A stretch of 64,000 nucleotides of DNA from Limnochorda sp. LNt (GTDB taxonomy: Bacteria; Bacillota; Limnochordia; Limnochordales; Geochordaceae). Both the position numbers and the translations under genes were made by a program. The notes beneath the pieces were generated by a model. That model ran no database searches. It was not told the origin of the DNA and saw only the letters and a program-made list of their open reading frames with translations. Where the stretch lies: assembly GCF_035593265.1 (NCBI RefSeq), contig NZ_CP141614.1:1116001-1180000 (forward strand), written 5' to 3'. Below are positions 26,861 to 35,168 of this stretch, piece after piece (the stretch's first letter is position 1; each line of letters begins with the position of its first letter).

Positions 26861-28429
26861 TCAACGACGCGGGGCGGGCAGCGGTTGGGTTGCCGGGCCG
26901 GCGTCGGCCAGCTCCTCTCCCGCGTCCGACTCGGTCTCCGCCTCCGACCGCTCGAAGCGGGCCCGCACCTCCTCCAGCACGGCCGGCGGGCCCAGGACGA
27001 AGAGCATGTCGCCCCCATGGACCGTGGTGCCGCCCGTCGGCACCCGGTAGCGGCCGTTGCGGCCCACCATGATGATGAGCGTCTCCTTGGGGAGTCCCAG
27101 CTGCGCCACGGGCTTGCCCGCCAGGGGCGACTCCTGGGGCACCACGATCTCCATCAGGTCGCTGTCCATGGCCTCGTGGGGCACGAGCTCGATGGGGACA
27201 CGCCGCCGCACCCGCTCGGGGGCGGCCACCCGCAGCCACTGCGCGACGTAGGGGATGGAGGTCCCCTGGACCAGGCAGGAGACGACCACGACGAAGAAGA
27301 CCACGTTGAAGATGAGCTGGGCGCTGGCCACCCCGGCCACCCGGGGGAGAGTGGCCAGGATGATGGGCACCGCCCCGCGCAGCCCGACCCACGCTACCAG
27401 CAGCGCCTCTCGCCAGTTGCGCCGGAAGAGCAGGAGGAGCGGCACCGTGGCCACAGGACGCGCCGCGAACATGAGGAAGGCGGTCATGGCCATGCCCGGG
27501 CCCGCCACCTCGATGAGCTGGCTCGGGAAGACCAGCAGCCCCAGGGTGACGAACATGACGATCTGGGCGAGCCAGGCCATCGTGGAGTTGAAGCGGATGA
27601 GGAAGCGCCGGTACGGCAACTTCGAGTTGCCGATGACCAGGCCCGCGACGTAGACCGCCAAGAAGCCGCTGCCGCCGAGCGTGGCGACCAGGCTGTAGAT
27701 GAAGCCGGCGATGGCCATGGATAGCAGGGGGTAGAGGGCCTCCTGCTCGAAGTGCATGCGGTGCAAGAGCCACAGACCGACCCGCCCGAGCCCGTAGCCC
27801 AGCAACCCGCCCAGCGCCATCTGCACCACGAAGTGGCCGGCCATCTGAAGTGGGGTGGTCTGGGGCAGGGTCAGCAGCTGGATGAAGAACGTCGTCAGCA
27901 GGATGGCCATGGGGTCGTTGCTGCCCGACTCCAGCTCCAGCAGGGGGGCGAGGCTGCCCCGCAGGGCGACATGCTTGGAGCGCAACACCATGAAGACGGC
28001 CGCCGCGTCGGTAGAGGAGATGACCGCTCCCACCAGCAGGCCATCCAGGAGATCCCATCCCAGCACCCAGGTGGCGAAGAGCCCCACCAAGCCTGCGGTG
28101 GCCGCCACGCCGACCGTGGCCAGCGTAGCGGCGGGCCCCAGCACGGGTCGCACCTGCTTCCACTCGGTGTCGAGGCCGCCTGCGAAGAGGATGATGGCCA
28201 GCGCACCGATCCCCAAAAACTGCGCTAGCCACGGGTCATCGAAGGCGATGCCGCCGGGGCCCTCGGAGCCCGCGAGCATCCCCACCAGCAAGAAGAGCAC
28301 CAGGGCGGGCACGCCGAGGCGACCGGCCGTCCGCGCCATCACCAGGCTGACGCCCATCAGGATGGAGACCGCCAGGAAGGTGCGCTCGATGGGAATGGCT
28401 TGAAGGGCGCTGTAGGTGTCGACTGGCAC
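26861..28429 (-). CDS. K+/H+ antiporter of the NhaP2/CvrA type with C-terminal TrkA-C domain
   Basis: 522 residues. A 12-13-helix CPA1 domain includes LILFAGGLDTEW-like ALAIILFAGGLDTEW, GAVISSTDAAAVFMVL, LLELESGSNDPMAILL (ion-binding Asp region) and WVGLRGAVPIILATLP. The last roughly 100 residues form a cytosolic RCK-C/TrkA-C domain (GKPVAQLGLPKETLIIMVGR, GGTTVHGGDMLFVLG), as in NhaP2/CvrA. GTG 28429 has AGGGGAG upstream. Family function is K+ (or Na+) efflux for volume and pH control. A short acidic tail follows. Confidence 0.88.
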   Translation of the reverse strand: MPVDTYSALQAIPIERTFLAVSILMGVSLVMARTAGRLGVPALVLFLLVGMLAGSEGPGGIAFDDPWLAQFLGIGALAIILFAGGLDTEWKQVRPVLGPAATLATVGVAATAGLVGLFATWVLGWDLLDGLLVGAVISSTDAAAVFMVLRSKHVALRGSLAPLLELESGSNDPMAILLTTFFIQLLTLPQTTPLQMAGHFVVQMALGGLLGYGLGRVGLWLLHRMHFEQEALYPLLSMAIAGFIYSLVATLGGSGFLAVYVAGLVIGNSKLPYRRFLIRFNSTMAWLAQIVMFVTLGLLVFPSQLIEVAGPGMAMTAFLMFAARPVATVPLLLLFRRNWREALLVAWVGLRGAVPIILATLPRVAGVASAQLIFNVVFFVVVVSCLVQGTSIPYVAQWLRVAAPERVRRRVPIELVPHEAMDSDLMEIVVPQESPLAGKPVAQLGLPKETLIIMVGRNGRYRVPTGGTTVHGGDMLFVLGPPAVLEEVRARFERSEAETESDAGEELADAGPATQPLPAPRR

Positions 28430-28529
28430 GGGCAGTTTCTCCCCTGCATGATTGTAACAGAAGTGCCGGGTCGACAGGCAGTTGCCCCTCCGGGGGGCGA
28501 GGCCGCCGGCGGCGAGGGGGCGTTGCGGA

Positions 28530-28783
28530 TGGTCGGACGGATCCAGGCCGTCGCATGGGCGGCGGGGGTGGTGGCGCTGGCCATGGCCGCCGGGACGCCG
28601 GCGGTCGTCGAGTGGGCGCGTCCGCTTCACGACGCGGTGAGGGTGCCCGTGGTGCTGGCCTTCATGGGCGGCTGGGCGGCGCTGGTGGCCATAGCCTCGG
28701 CCTGCCTCAAAGAGGCCCGGCTCCGTCGGCCGGGGACCGCTGCGGAGGGCCTGGCCGGGCCCGCAAGGGAGGATGGCCGATGA
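28530..28783 (+). CDS. Small membrane protein of unknown function
   Basis: 84 residues with two hydrophobic segments (AVAWAAGVVALAMAAGTPAV and VVLAFMGGWAALVAIASACL) and a basic, polar C-terminus, predicting a two-helix membrane hairpin. ATG 28530 follows GAGGGGG. Its stop overlaps the peptidase start (ATGA), so the two are translationally coupled. No family is recognised. Confidence 0.6.
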
Positions 28784-29895
28784 GCGCCGAGCGGCCGCGG
28801 GCCCGTCAATGGGGCCTCATCACGGGCATCCTGCCCCCAGGGCCCCACGATGCCATCACCGACGTCCCAGGGGTCGCGGTGGGACATGCCACGCTGTGGT
28901 GGGGAGAGGGCCCCCTGGTGGAGGGGGTGGGGCCCGTCCGCACGGGCGTCACGGTGGTGGTGCCCCACGGCGGCAATCTCTACCGGGAGAAGGTGCCCGC
29001 CGCACAGTTCACCTTCAACGGGTACGGAAAGGCCGTGGGCCTGCCTCAGATCGACGAGACCGGCGCGCTCGAAAGCCCCATCGCCATCACCAGCACCCTC
29101 AACGTGAGCCGGGTGGCCGATGCCCTCGTCTCCGTCGCGCTGGAGCGAGACCCTGGCATCGGTTCTCAGCTCGGCACCTTCAGCCCGGTGGTGGCCGAGA
29201 TCCACGACGGCTACCTCAACGACGCGAGGGGCCGGCACGTCCAGGAGGCCCACGTGCGCCAGGCGCTGGCCACGGCCTCGACCGGCCCCGTGCCCGAGGG
29301 GGCGGTGGGCGCCGGCACGGGCGCCATGGCCTTCGGCTGGAAGGGCGGCGTCGGCACGGCCTCCCGCCGCCTGCCCGACCGTTTCGGCGGCTGGACCGTG
29401 GGAAGCCTGGTGGTGGCCAACTTCTCCGGGGTGCTGATGGTGCAGGGCAGGGCGGTGGGGCCGGCCCTGGGGCAGCTCCCCCTCGGGCTGGAGGCGGGAG
29501 AGCTGGCGTCGGAGGGTGGGTCGGTGGTGGTGGTGCTGGCCACCGACGCCCCCCTGTGGCACCGCAACCTCCAGCGCCTGGCCCGGCGCGCCGTGGTGGG
29601 GCTGGCGCGTACCGGCTTCTTCGGGACGCACACCAGCGGCGACTTCATCCTCGCCTTCTCCACGGCTGCGAGGATCCCGCACGTGCCTCGCCTGCCGGCC
29701 CCCGGCGAGCCCCTGATGCTGACGGGGCTGTCGGAGGTGCGCAACGAGGCGATGTCGGCGCTCTTCCTGGCGGCCGCCGAGGCGACGGAGGAGGCGGTCT
29801 TCAACGCGCTCTTCAAGGCCGTCACGGTCGTCGGCCGTGACGGCCACAGGGGCGAGGCCCTCGACCTCGACCGGCTGCGGGCCGTCCTGGGATGA
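28780..29895 (+). CDS. P1-family (DmpA/BapA) aminopeptidase-like Ntn hydrolase
   Basis: 371 residues. ITDVPGVAVGHATL, TGVTVVVPHG, PIAITSTLNVSRVADAL and GAVGAGTGAMAFGWKGGVGT are characteristic of peptidase family S58. EGGS-VVVVLATDAPL carries the expected self-cleavage site with Ser248 becoming the N-terminal nucleophile. The mature enzyme would be cytosolic; there is no signal peptide. Family members cleave N-terminal D- or beta-residues from small peptides; the substrate here is unknown. ATG 28780 overlaps the small membrane-protein stop and has AAGGGAGGA upstream. Confidence 0.9.
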   Translation: MSAERPRARQWGLITGILPPGPHDAITDVPGVAVGHATLWWGEGPLVEGVGPVRTGVTVVVPHGGNLYREKVPAAQFTFNGYGKAVGLPQIDETGALESPIAITSTLNVSRVADALVSVALERDPGIGSQLGTFSPVVAEIHDGYLNDARGRHVQEAHVRQALATASTGPVPEGAVGAGTGAMAFGWKGGVGTASRRLPDRFGGWTVGSLVVANFSGVLMVQGRAVGPALGQLPLGLEAGELASEGGSVVVVLATDAPLWHRNLQRLARRAVVGLARTGFFGTHTSGDFILAFSTAARIPHVPRLPAPGEPLMLTGLSEVRNEAMSALFLAAAEATEEAVFNALFKAVTVVGRDGHRGEALDLDRLRAVLG

Positions 29896-29930
29896 CCCAC
29901 AGGCAGGAACGTCCCTGAAACGTATCGAAA

Positions 29931-29950
29931 CAGCCTCCACCGGGAGGCTG
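29931..29950 (+). promoter_or_regulatory. Hairpin covering the ribosome-binding site of the LacI gene
   Basis: CAGCCTCC (29931-29938) pairs perfectly with GGAGGCTG (29943-29950) around ACCG. The only Shine-Dalgarno-like sequence for the downstream TTG start at 29958 is GGGAGG (29942-29947), inside the 3' arm. The hairpin could limit translation of the regulator or could be a weak terminator for the peptidase; no T-run follows. Confidence 0.4.
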
Positions 29951-29957
29951 AACGCGC

Positions 29958-31028
29958 TTGCGCACGCAGGGCCCGGACGCGAGCGACAGGACGAGCTCGC
30001 CGACGGTACGGACCATCGCCAGGGTGGCCGGCGTCAGCGCCTCTACCGTCTCCAGGGTCCTGAGGTCCCAGGACGGCGTCAGTGTCGATGCCCGTCGACG
30101 GGTACTGGACGCCATCGCCCGCCTCGGCTCCACGCCCGACGAGGTCCGCCTCTGGTCTTCCTTGCGGCTGCGCGCCCGGACGCGGGCCGCCTCGGCGCCG
30201 GGCGAGGGGCGCCTGCTGGCTCTCATCGTGCCCGACGTGTCGACCGGTTTCTATGCCGAGGTGCTCCGGGGCGTCGAGGCCGAGGCCTACGAGCGCGGCT
30301 ACACGCTGGTGCTCTACACCACGGCGGGACGCGGCCACGACGCCGTGGTGGGGCGCGCCCTGGAGGCCGGCCAGTGCCAGGGGCTCATCGTCATGACGCC
30401 GCGGGGGCACCCACCGCGAGCGCTGCAGCACCCGTCCGGGCATCCGGTGCCACCGGTGGTCGTGGTGGATCACCGCAGCGAGGGCAGTCCCTACCCCCAC
30501 ATCGCTGTCGACAACCTCAAGGGCGCCTTCGAGGCGACCCACTACCTGATCGCCAAGGGACATCGCCGCATCGCGCTCATCACGGGGCTGCTCTCCATCC
30601 AGTCGGCGGTGGATCGGCTGCGGGGCTATCGGCTCGCGCTGGAGGAGGCGGGCATCGGCTTCGACCCGGGCTGGGTGCTCCAGGGCGACTTCCTGACGCC
30701 GTCGGGCTACCGCCTGGTCAAGGAGTGGCTGGACCAGCGGCGGCCGCTGCCCGACGCCTGGTTTTGCTCCAACGACCTGATGGCCTTCGGCGTGCTCCGA
30801 GCGCTGCACGAGGCCGGCGTCTCGGTCCCGGGCGACACCGCGGTGATGGGCTTCGACGACATCCCCATGGCCCAGGCCACCCTGCCGCCGCTCACCACGG
30901 TGGCGCAGCCCATGGCGGAGATGGGGGCCCTGGCGGTGCGCATGGTGGTCGACATGATCGAGGGAGGGGGGGTGACCGTCCCGCGCGTCGTGCTGCAGAC
31001 CCGCCTCGTCATCCGGGAGTCGGCGTGA
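29958..31028 (+). CDS. LacI-family sugar-responsive repressor
   Basis: 356 residues. Helix-turn-helix RTIARVAGVSASTVSRVL with hinge region, then a periplasmic-binding-like effector domain (LLALIVPDVSTGFYAEVLRG, HIAVDNLKGAFEATHYLI, DAWFCSNDLMAFGVLRALHE, VMGFDDIPMAQATLPPLTTV). TTG is the only plausible start before the DNA-binding helix. It lies 22 bases before the sugar-binding-protein gene and very likely controls that operon and perhaps itself. The operator was not identified. Confidence 0.88.
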   Translation: MRTQGPDASDRTSSPTVRTIARVAGVSASTVSRVLRSQDGVSVDARRRVLDAIARLGSTPDEVRLWSSLRLRARTRAASAPGEGRLLALIVPDVSTGFYAEVLRGVEAEAYERGYTLVLYTTAGRGHDAVVGRALEAGQCQGLIVMTPRGHPPRALQHPSGHPVPPVVVVDHRSEGSPYPHIAVDNLKGAFEATHYLIAKGHRRIALITGLLSIQSAVDRLRGYRLALEEAGIGFDPGWVLQGDFLTPSGYRLVKEWLDQRRPLPDAWFCSNDLMAFGVLRALHEAGVSVPGDTAVMGFDDIPMAQATLPPLTTVAQPMAEMGALAVRMVVDMIEGGGVTVPRVVLQTRLVIRESA

Positions 31029-31050
31029 CCGCGACGAGATCGGAGGGGAG

Positions 31051-32340
31051 ATGACGTCGATGCGAAGCGTCGGGTCGGTGCGAATCTTGGCAACCGCTAT
31101 CTTAATCTCCATGCTGGTCGGCGTGGCGGGCGCGGTGGCCTCCGCTCGGACCACCCTGACGGTAGGGGTCTTCCCGGACCTGGACTCGGTGCTCAAGGCC
31201 GTCATCCCCGAGTTCAACAAGGTGCATCCCGACATCGAGATCAACTTGCAGACCCTGGGCTTCGCGGATCACCACAACGCCCTGCTGACCGCACTGGCCA
31301 CGGGATCGGGAGCGCCCGACGTGGTGGCCATCGAGATCGGCTACCTGGGGCGCTTCGCGGTGGAGGGCGGCCTGACCGACCTGAGCCGGCCGCCTTACAA
31401 CGCCGGAGAGTTGAAGGACCTCTTCGTCCCGTTCGCGTGGGGGCAGGCGACGACCACGGACGGGCGGATCGTGGCCATCCCGACCGACATCGGGCCGGGC
31501 ACCATGTTCTACCGGCGTGACGTGTTGGAGGCCGCCGGCGTCGACATCGACGCCGTGGCGTCGTGGGACGATCTGGTGGAGATGGGGCGCAAGGTGACCC
31601 GTGACCTCAATGGCGATGGCAAGGCTGACGTCTTCCTCATCGCAGCCGCCTCCACCATCGCCGACGCGATGTATCGGGGCGACATCCCGGAGGGCGAGGG
31701 CGTCTACTTCGATGCCCGGGGCCGCACGGTGGTCGACAGCCCTCGGTTCGTCAACGCCTTCACCGTGGCCCAGCGCGTGCGCCAGGCGGGGCTGGACGCC
31801 CGCATCGGCGCCTGGAGCAACGAGTGGTACGAGGCCTTCAAGCGCGGCACGGTGGCCGTGGAGCTCTCGGGCGCCTGGCTGGGCGGGCACCTGCAAAACT
31901 GGATGGCGCCCGAGACCGCCGGCAAGTGGGGCGCCCGCGACCTGCCGAGCAACATGTACGTGAGCTGGGGCGGCTCCTTCTACGCCATCCCGGAGCAGTC
32001 CCGCCACAAGGATGCTGCCTGGAAGCTGATTCAGTTCCTGACGACCCGCCCCGAGATCCAGATCCTGGCGTTCCGCACCACCAACGCGTTCCCCGCGTTG
32101 CAGGCGGCCCTGGAGGATCCGCTCTTCGACGAGCCCGTACCATTCCTCGCCGGACAGCGGGCGCGCCGCATGTGGGCGGAGGCGGCCGCGAAGGTGCACG
32201 TGTCGGTCATCCACCCGGGTGACCCCGTGGCCCAGGAGATCGTGGGCTCGGCGCTGACCCAGGTGCTGGAGGAGGGCAAGGACGTCCGCCAGGCCCTGGC
32301 CGAGGCCAGGCAGCTCATCGAGCGGCGGGTCCGGAGGTGA
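31051..32340 (+). CDS. CUT1 sugar ABC importer, substrate-binding protein (cassette 1)
   Basis: 429 residues with a signal peptide (ILATAILISMLVGVAGAV) and an extracellular solute-binding family 1 fold: FPDLDSVLKAVIPEFNKVHP, VAIPTDIGPGTMFYRRDVL, GDIPEGEGVYFDARG and WGGSFYAIPEQSRHKDAAW. A calcium-binding-like loop, DLNGDGKADV, is present. No lipobox Cys is visible. It captures an oligosaccharide; the linked GH16 and GH1 genes suggest beta-glucan fragments. It is closely similar to the protein at 42318. The operon lacks an ATPase gene, so a shared MsmX-like ATPase elsewhere is expected. Confidence 0.9.
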   Translation: MTSMRSVGSVRILATAILISMLVGVAGAVASARTTLTVGVFPDLDSVLKAVIPEFNKVHPDIEINLQTLGFADHHNALLTALATGSGAPDVVAIEIGYLGRFAVEGGLTDLSRPPYNAGELKDLFVPFAWGQATTTDGRIVAIPTDIGPGTMFYRRDVLEAAGVDIDAVASWDDLVEMGRKVTRDLNGDGKADVFLIAAASTIADAMYRGDIPEGEGVYFDARGRTVVDSPRFVNAFTVAQRVRQAGLDARIGAWSNEWYEAFKRGTVAVELSGAWLGGHLQNWMAPETAGKWGARDLPSNMYVSWGGSFYAIPEQSRHKDAAWKLIQFLTTRPEIQILAFRTTNAFPALQAALEDPLFDEPVPFLAGQRARRMWAEAAAKVHVSVIHPGDPVAQEIVGSALTQVLEEGKDVRQALAEARQLIERRVRR

Positions 32341-32342
32341 GC

Positions 32343-33416
32343 ATGGCCATGGGGCCGGGTGGCGACTCGGTGCGTGAAGTGCCCCACGGGGCCGGGACTG
32401 CGGGCCACCCGGCCCCGGCCCTCCCACGCCCGGTCGCGGCGCACCCGCCGACCGTGACGGGGCGCCACCGCGGTAGCTCCTGGTGGAAGAGGCGGGCGGC
32501 CCCTTACGTCTTCATCAGCCCGTTCTTCATCCTGTTCGCCGTCTTCGGCCTGTATCCCATCCTCTTCTCCTTCTACTTGTCGTTTCACAGCTGGAACGCG
32601 GTGGGCGGCCTCGGATCGATGGAGTGGGTCGGACTGGAGAACTACACCTACCTGCTCACCGACCCGTGGTTTTGGAAGTCCTTGTGGAACACGGTCTGGC
32701 TGCTGATCGTCTCCGGGCTGCCCCAGCACCTCATCGCCATCCCCCTGGCGTTCATCCTCAACTCGGGGCTGGTGCGGCTGCGCAACCTCTTCAGCGCGTC
32801 GTACTTCATGCCGTACATCACCTCGACCGTGGCCGTCGCCATGATCTTCACCACCATCTACGGCACGCAGTACGGTGCCCTCAACGCCGCGCTCGCCTGG
32901 CTGGCGGATCACGCTCGCCTGGGGTGGCTTTGGGAGCGGTTGGGCCTCGAGCTCCCGGTCAACTGGCTGGGGCGGGCCGCCTACATCAAGCCGGCCATCG
33001 CCATCCTGGTCGTATGGCGGTGGTTCGGCTGGAACACCATGCTCTACCTGGCCGGTCTGCAGACCATCCCCCGGGAGCTCTACGAGGCGGCCATGGTGGA
33101 CGGGGCGAGCATCCCCCAGCAGTTCCGGTGGATCACCCTGCCCCTGCTGAAGCCCATCGCGTTCTTCGCGGTGACGCTGACCATCATCGGCAACATGCAG
33201 CTCTTCGACGAGCCCTTCGTCCTGACGGGCGGCACGGGGGGCACCAGCGAGTCGGGTCTGACGGTGGCCCTCTACCTGTACCGGACCGGCTTCGAGTGGC
33301 TGTACATGGGCTCGGCGGCGGCCATGTCGTGGATGCTCTTCGTGATCATCGTGGGCATGTCCATCCTCAACTTCCGTCTCATGGGACGCGCCGGACTCGA
33401 GCGGCGTGGCGGCTGA
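32343..33416 (+). CDS. CUT1 sugar ABC importer, permease 1 (cassette 1)
   Basis: About 357 residues, six helices after a polar N-terminal extension of about 50 residues. The cytoplasmic EAA loop ELYEAAMVDGASIPQQFRWI-TLPLLKP is clear. ATG 32343 follows GGAGG that overlaps the binding-protein stop. Pairs with the next permease to form the channel for the cassette 1 substrate. Confidence 0.92.
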   Translation: MAMGPGGDSVREVPHGAGTAGHPAPALPRPVAAHPPTVTGRHRGSSWWKRRAAPYVFISPFFILFAVFGLYPILFSFYLSFHSWNAVGGLGSMEWVGLENYTYLLTDPWFWKSLWNTVWLLIVSGLPQHLIAIPLAFILNSGLVRLRNLFSASYFMPYITSTVAVAMIFTTIYGTQYGALNAALAWLADHARLGWLWERLGLELPVNWLGRAAYIKPAIAILVVWRWFGWNTMLYLAGLQTIPRELYEAAMVDGASIPQQFRWITLPLLKPIAFFAVTLTIIGNMQLFDEPFVLTGGTGGTSESGLTVALYLYRTGFEWLYMGSAAAMSWMLFVIIVGMSILNFRLMGRAGLERRGG

Positions 33417-33437
33417 CGCGAGGGGGCAAGGTTGACG

Positions 33438-34271
33438 ATGCAGGCCTTGAGGTCGTGGCCGGCCAAGCTGGCGCTGTATGCGGTGCTGGTCTCGATGGCC
33501 CTGCTGACGGCCTTTCCGTTCTACTGGATGTTCGTCCTGGCGACCCACGATCGCTCGACCATCTTTCGGGCGCCGCCCCCCATGTGGTTCGGGACGGAGC
33601 TGAGCGCCAACTACGAGCGGCTGGTCTCGACGCTGCCCTTCTGGCGCAACGCATGGAACAGCCTCTACACCGCGCTGATGGCGACGGGGACCACTTTGTT
33701 CTTCTGCAGCCTGGCGGGGTTCGGCTTCGCGATGTACGACTTCAAGGGGCGGGACACCCTGTTCGGCTTCCTGCTGGGCACCATGATGGTCCCGGGGTTG
33801 CTGGGCATCATCCCGTACTACCTCATCATGCGGTGGCTCGGGTGGATCAACCTGCCCCGTGCGCTGTACGCACCGGGCATGGCGTCGGCCTTCGGCATCT
33901 TCCTGATGCGGCAGTACATCGCCAGCGCCGTGCCGGCCGACCTGCTGGATGCGGGCCGCATCGATGGGCTGAGCGAGTTCGGGCTGTACCGGCGGGTGGT
34001 CGTCCCCCTGATCAAGCCCGCCTTCGGCACGCTGGGCATCATCACCTTCGTCGGCCAGTGGAACAACTTCATGGGCGCCCTCATCGTCCTCAAGGAGCGC
34101 ACCGCCTACACGCTGCCCCTGGCGCTGCGCTCCCTGCAGGGGCTCATCTCCACCGACTGGGGCGCGCTCATGCTGGGGACGGCGCTGAGCGTCTTGCCTC
34201 TGCTGGTGGCCTTCGCGGTGGGGTCGCGCCGCATCATCGAAGGGCTGACGGCGGGTGCGCTGAAGGGATGA
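33438..34271 (+). CDS. CUT1 sugar ABC importer, permease 2 (cassette 1)
   Basis: 277 residues, six helices (TAFPFYWMFVLATHD first), EAA loop ADLLDAGRIDGLSEFGLYRR, then VVVPLIKPAFGTL. ATG 33438 has AAGG upstream; a TTG at 33432 is possible. The second permease of the importer; GH16 follows at once. Confidence 0.92.
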   Translation: MQALRSWPAKLALYAVLVSMALLTAFPFYWMFVLATHDRSTIFRAPPPMWFGTELSANYERLVSTLPFWRNAWNSLYTALMATGTTLFFCSLAGFGFAMYDFKGRDTLFGFLLGTMMVPGLLGIIPYYLIMRWLGWINLPRALYAPGMASAFGIFLMRQYIASAVPADLLDAGRIDGLSEFGLYRRVVVPLIKPAFGTLGIITFVGQWNNFMGALIVLKERTAYTLPLALRSLQGLISTDWGALMLGTALSVLPLLVAFAVGSRRIIEGLTAGALKG

Positions 34272-34278
34272 TGGCAGG

Positions 34279-35163
34279 GTGCGGCGGGGAGGGGCGATGC
34301 TCCTGGCCTTCGGCGTGGGGCTGGCCTTCGTGAGCGGTCTTTCAGCGGGCATCCGCGCCTCGGCGGGAGAGCCAGCGGACTGGGTGCTGGTGTGGCACGA
34401 CGAGTTCGACGGGCCGGCGGGCAGTCCGCCGGACCCGGCTCACTGGACCGCCCAGATCGGGGACGGCAGCCAGGACGCTCTGCCCGGATGGGGCAACCGG
34501 GAGCGCCAGTACTACACCGACCGGCCGGACAACCTCGCGCTGGACGGCCAGGGCCACCTGACCATCGTGGCCCGGGAGGTGGACGACCCGTCGCTGCGTT
34601 GCTACTACGGGCCGTGCCGCTACACCTCGGCCCGCGTCACCACCCGCGGCAAGGTGGAGGTGCGATTCGGCCGGATCGAGGCGCGGATCCGGCTGCCCGG
34701 CGGGCAGGGCATCTGGCCGGCCTTCTGGATGCTCGGTACCCTCTTCGACCGCATCGGCTGGCCGGGCTGCGGGGAGATCGACATCGTCGAGCTCGTGGGC
34801 CGCGAGCCGGGCACGGTCCACGGCACCGTGCACGGTCCGGGATACGCGGGGGAGAGGGGGATCGGCGGGAGCTACACCCTGCCCGGGGGGCGTCGCTTCG
34901 ACGAAGGCTTCCACGTCTTCGCCATCGAGTGGGAGCCCGGGGCGATCCGGTGGTACGTCGACGGCGTGCCATATCACGCGGTGAGGCGGGAGGACATCCC
35001 TCCCGGCACCCCGTGGGTCTTCGATGCGCCGTTCTTCCTGACGCTCAACGTGGCCGTGGGCGGCAACTGGCCCGGGTATCCGGACGAGACCACGCAATTC
35101 CCGCAGACCATGTGGGTCGACTACGTGCGCGTCTTCGCTGCACGAGACGCCGAGAGGAAGTGA
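34279..35163 (+). CDS. Secreted GH16 endo-beta-1,3-glucanase (laminarinase-like)
   Basis: 294 residues. The signal peptide (to about ASAGEP) follows an Arg-rich start. The GH16 jelly-roll includes WHDEFDG, GNRERQYYTDRPDNL, ARIRLPGGQGIWPAFWMLG and the catalytic GEIDIVE with nucleophile Glu166, Asp168 and acid/base Glu171. The spacing (E-x-D-x-x-E) and downstream HGTVHGPGY fit laminarinases. It would cut beta-1,3- or mixed-linkage glucans outside the cell and feed oligomers to the cassette 1 importer. Start: GTG 34279 retains the positive n-region; ATG 34297 has a closer GGAGGGG. Confidence 0.92.
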   Translation: MRRGGAMLLAFGVGLAFVSGLSAGIRASAGEPADWVLVWHDEFDGPAGSPPDPAHWTAQIGDGSQDALPGWGNRERQYYTDRPDNLALDGQGHLTIVAREVDDPSLRCYYGPCRYTSARVTTRGKVEVRFGRIEARIRLPGGQGIWPAFWMLGTLFDRIGWPGCGEIDIVELVGREPGTVHGTVHGPGYAGERGIGGSYTLPGGRRFDEGFHVFAIEWEPGAIRWYVDGVPYHAVRREDIPPGTPWVFDAPFFLTLNVAVGGNWPGYPDETTQFPQTMWVDYVRVFAARDAERK

Positions 35164-35168
35164 AGGCG

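Noticed and set aside
29916-29932. TGAAACGTATCGAAACA as a LacI operator
   Set aside because: The two GAAAC elements are not arranged as an inverted repeat, which LacI dimers need; no second copy was found upstream of the other cassette.
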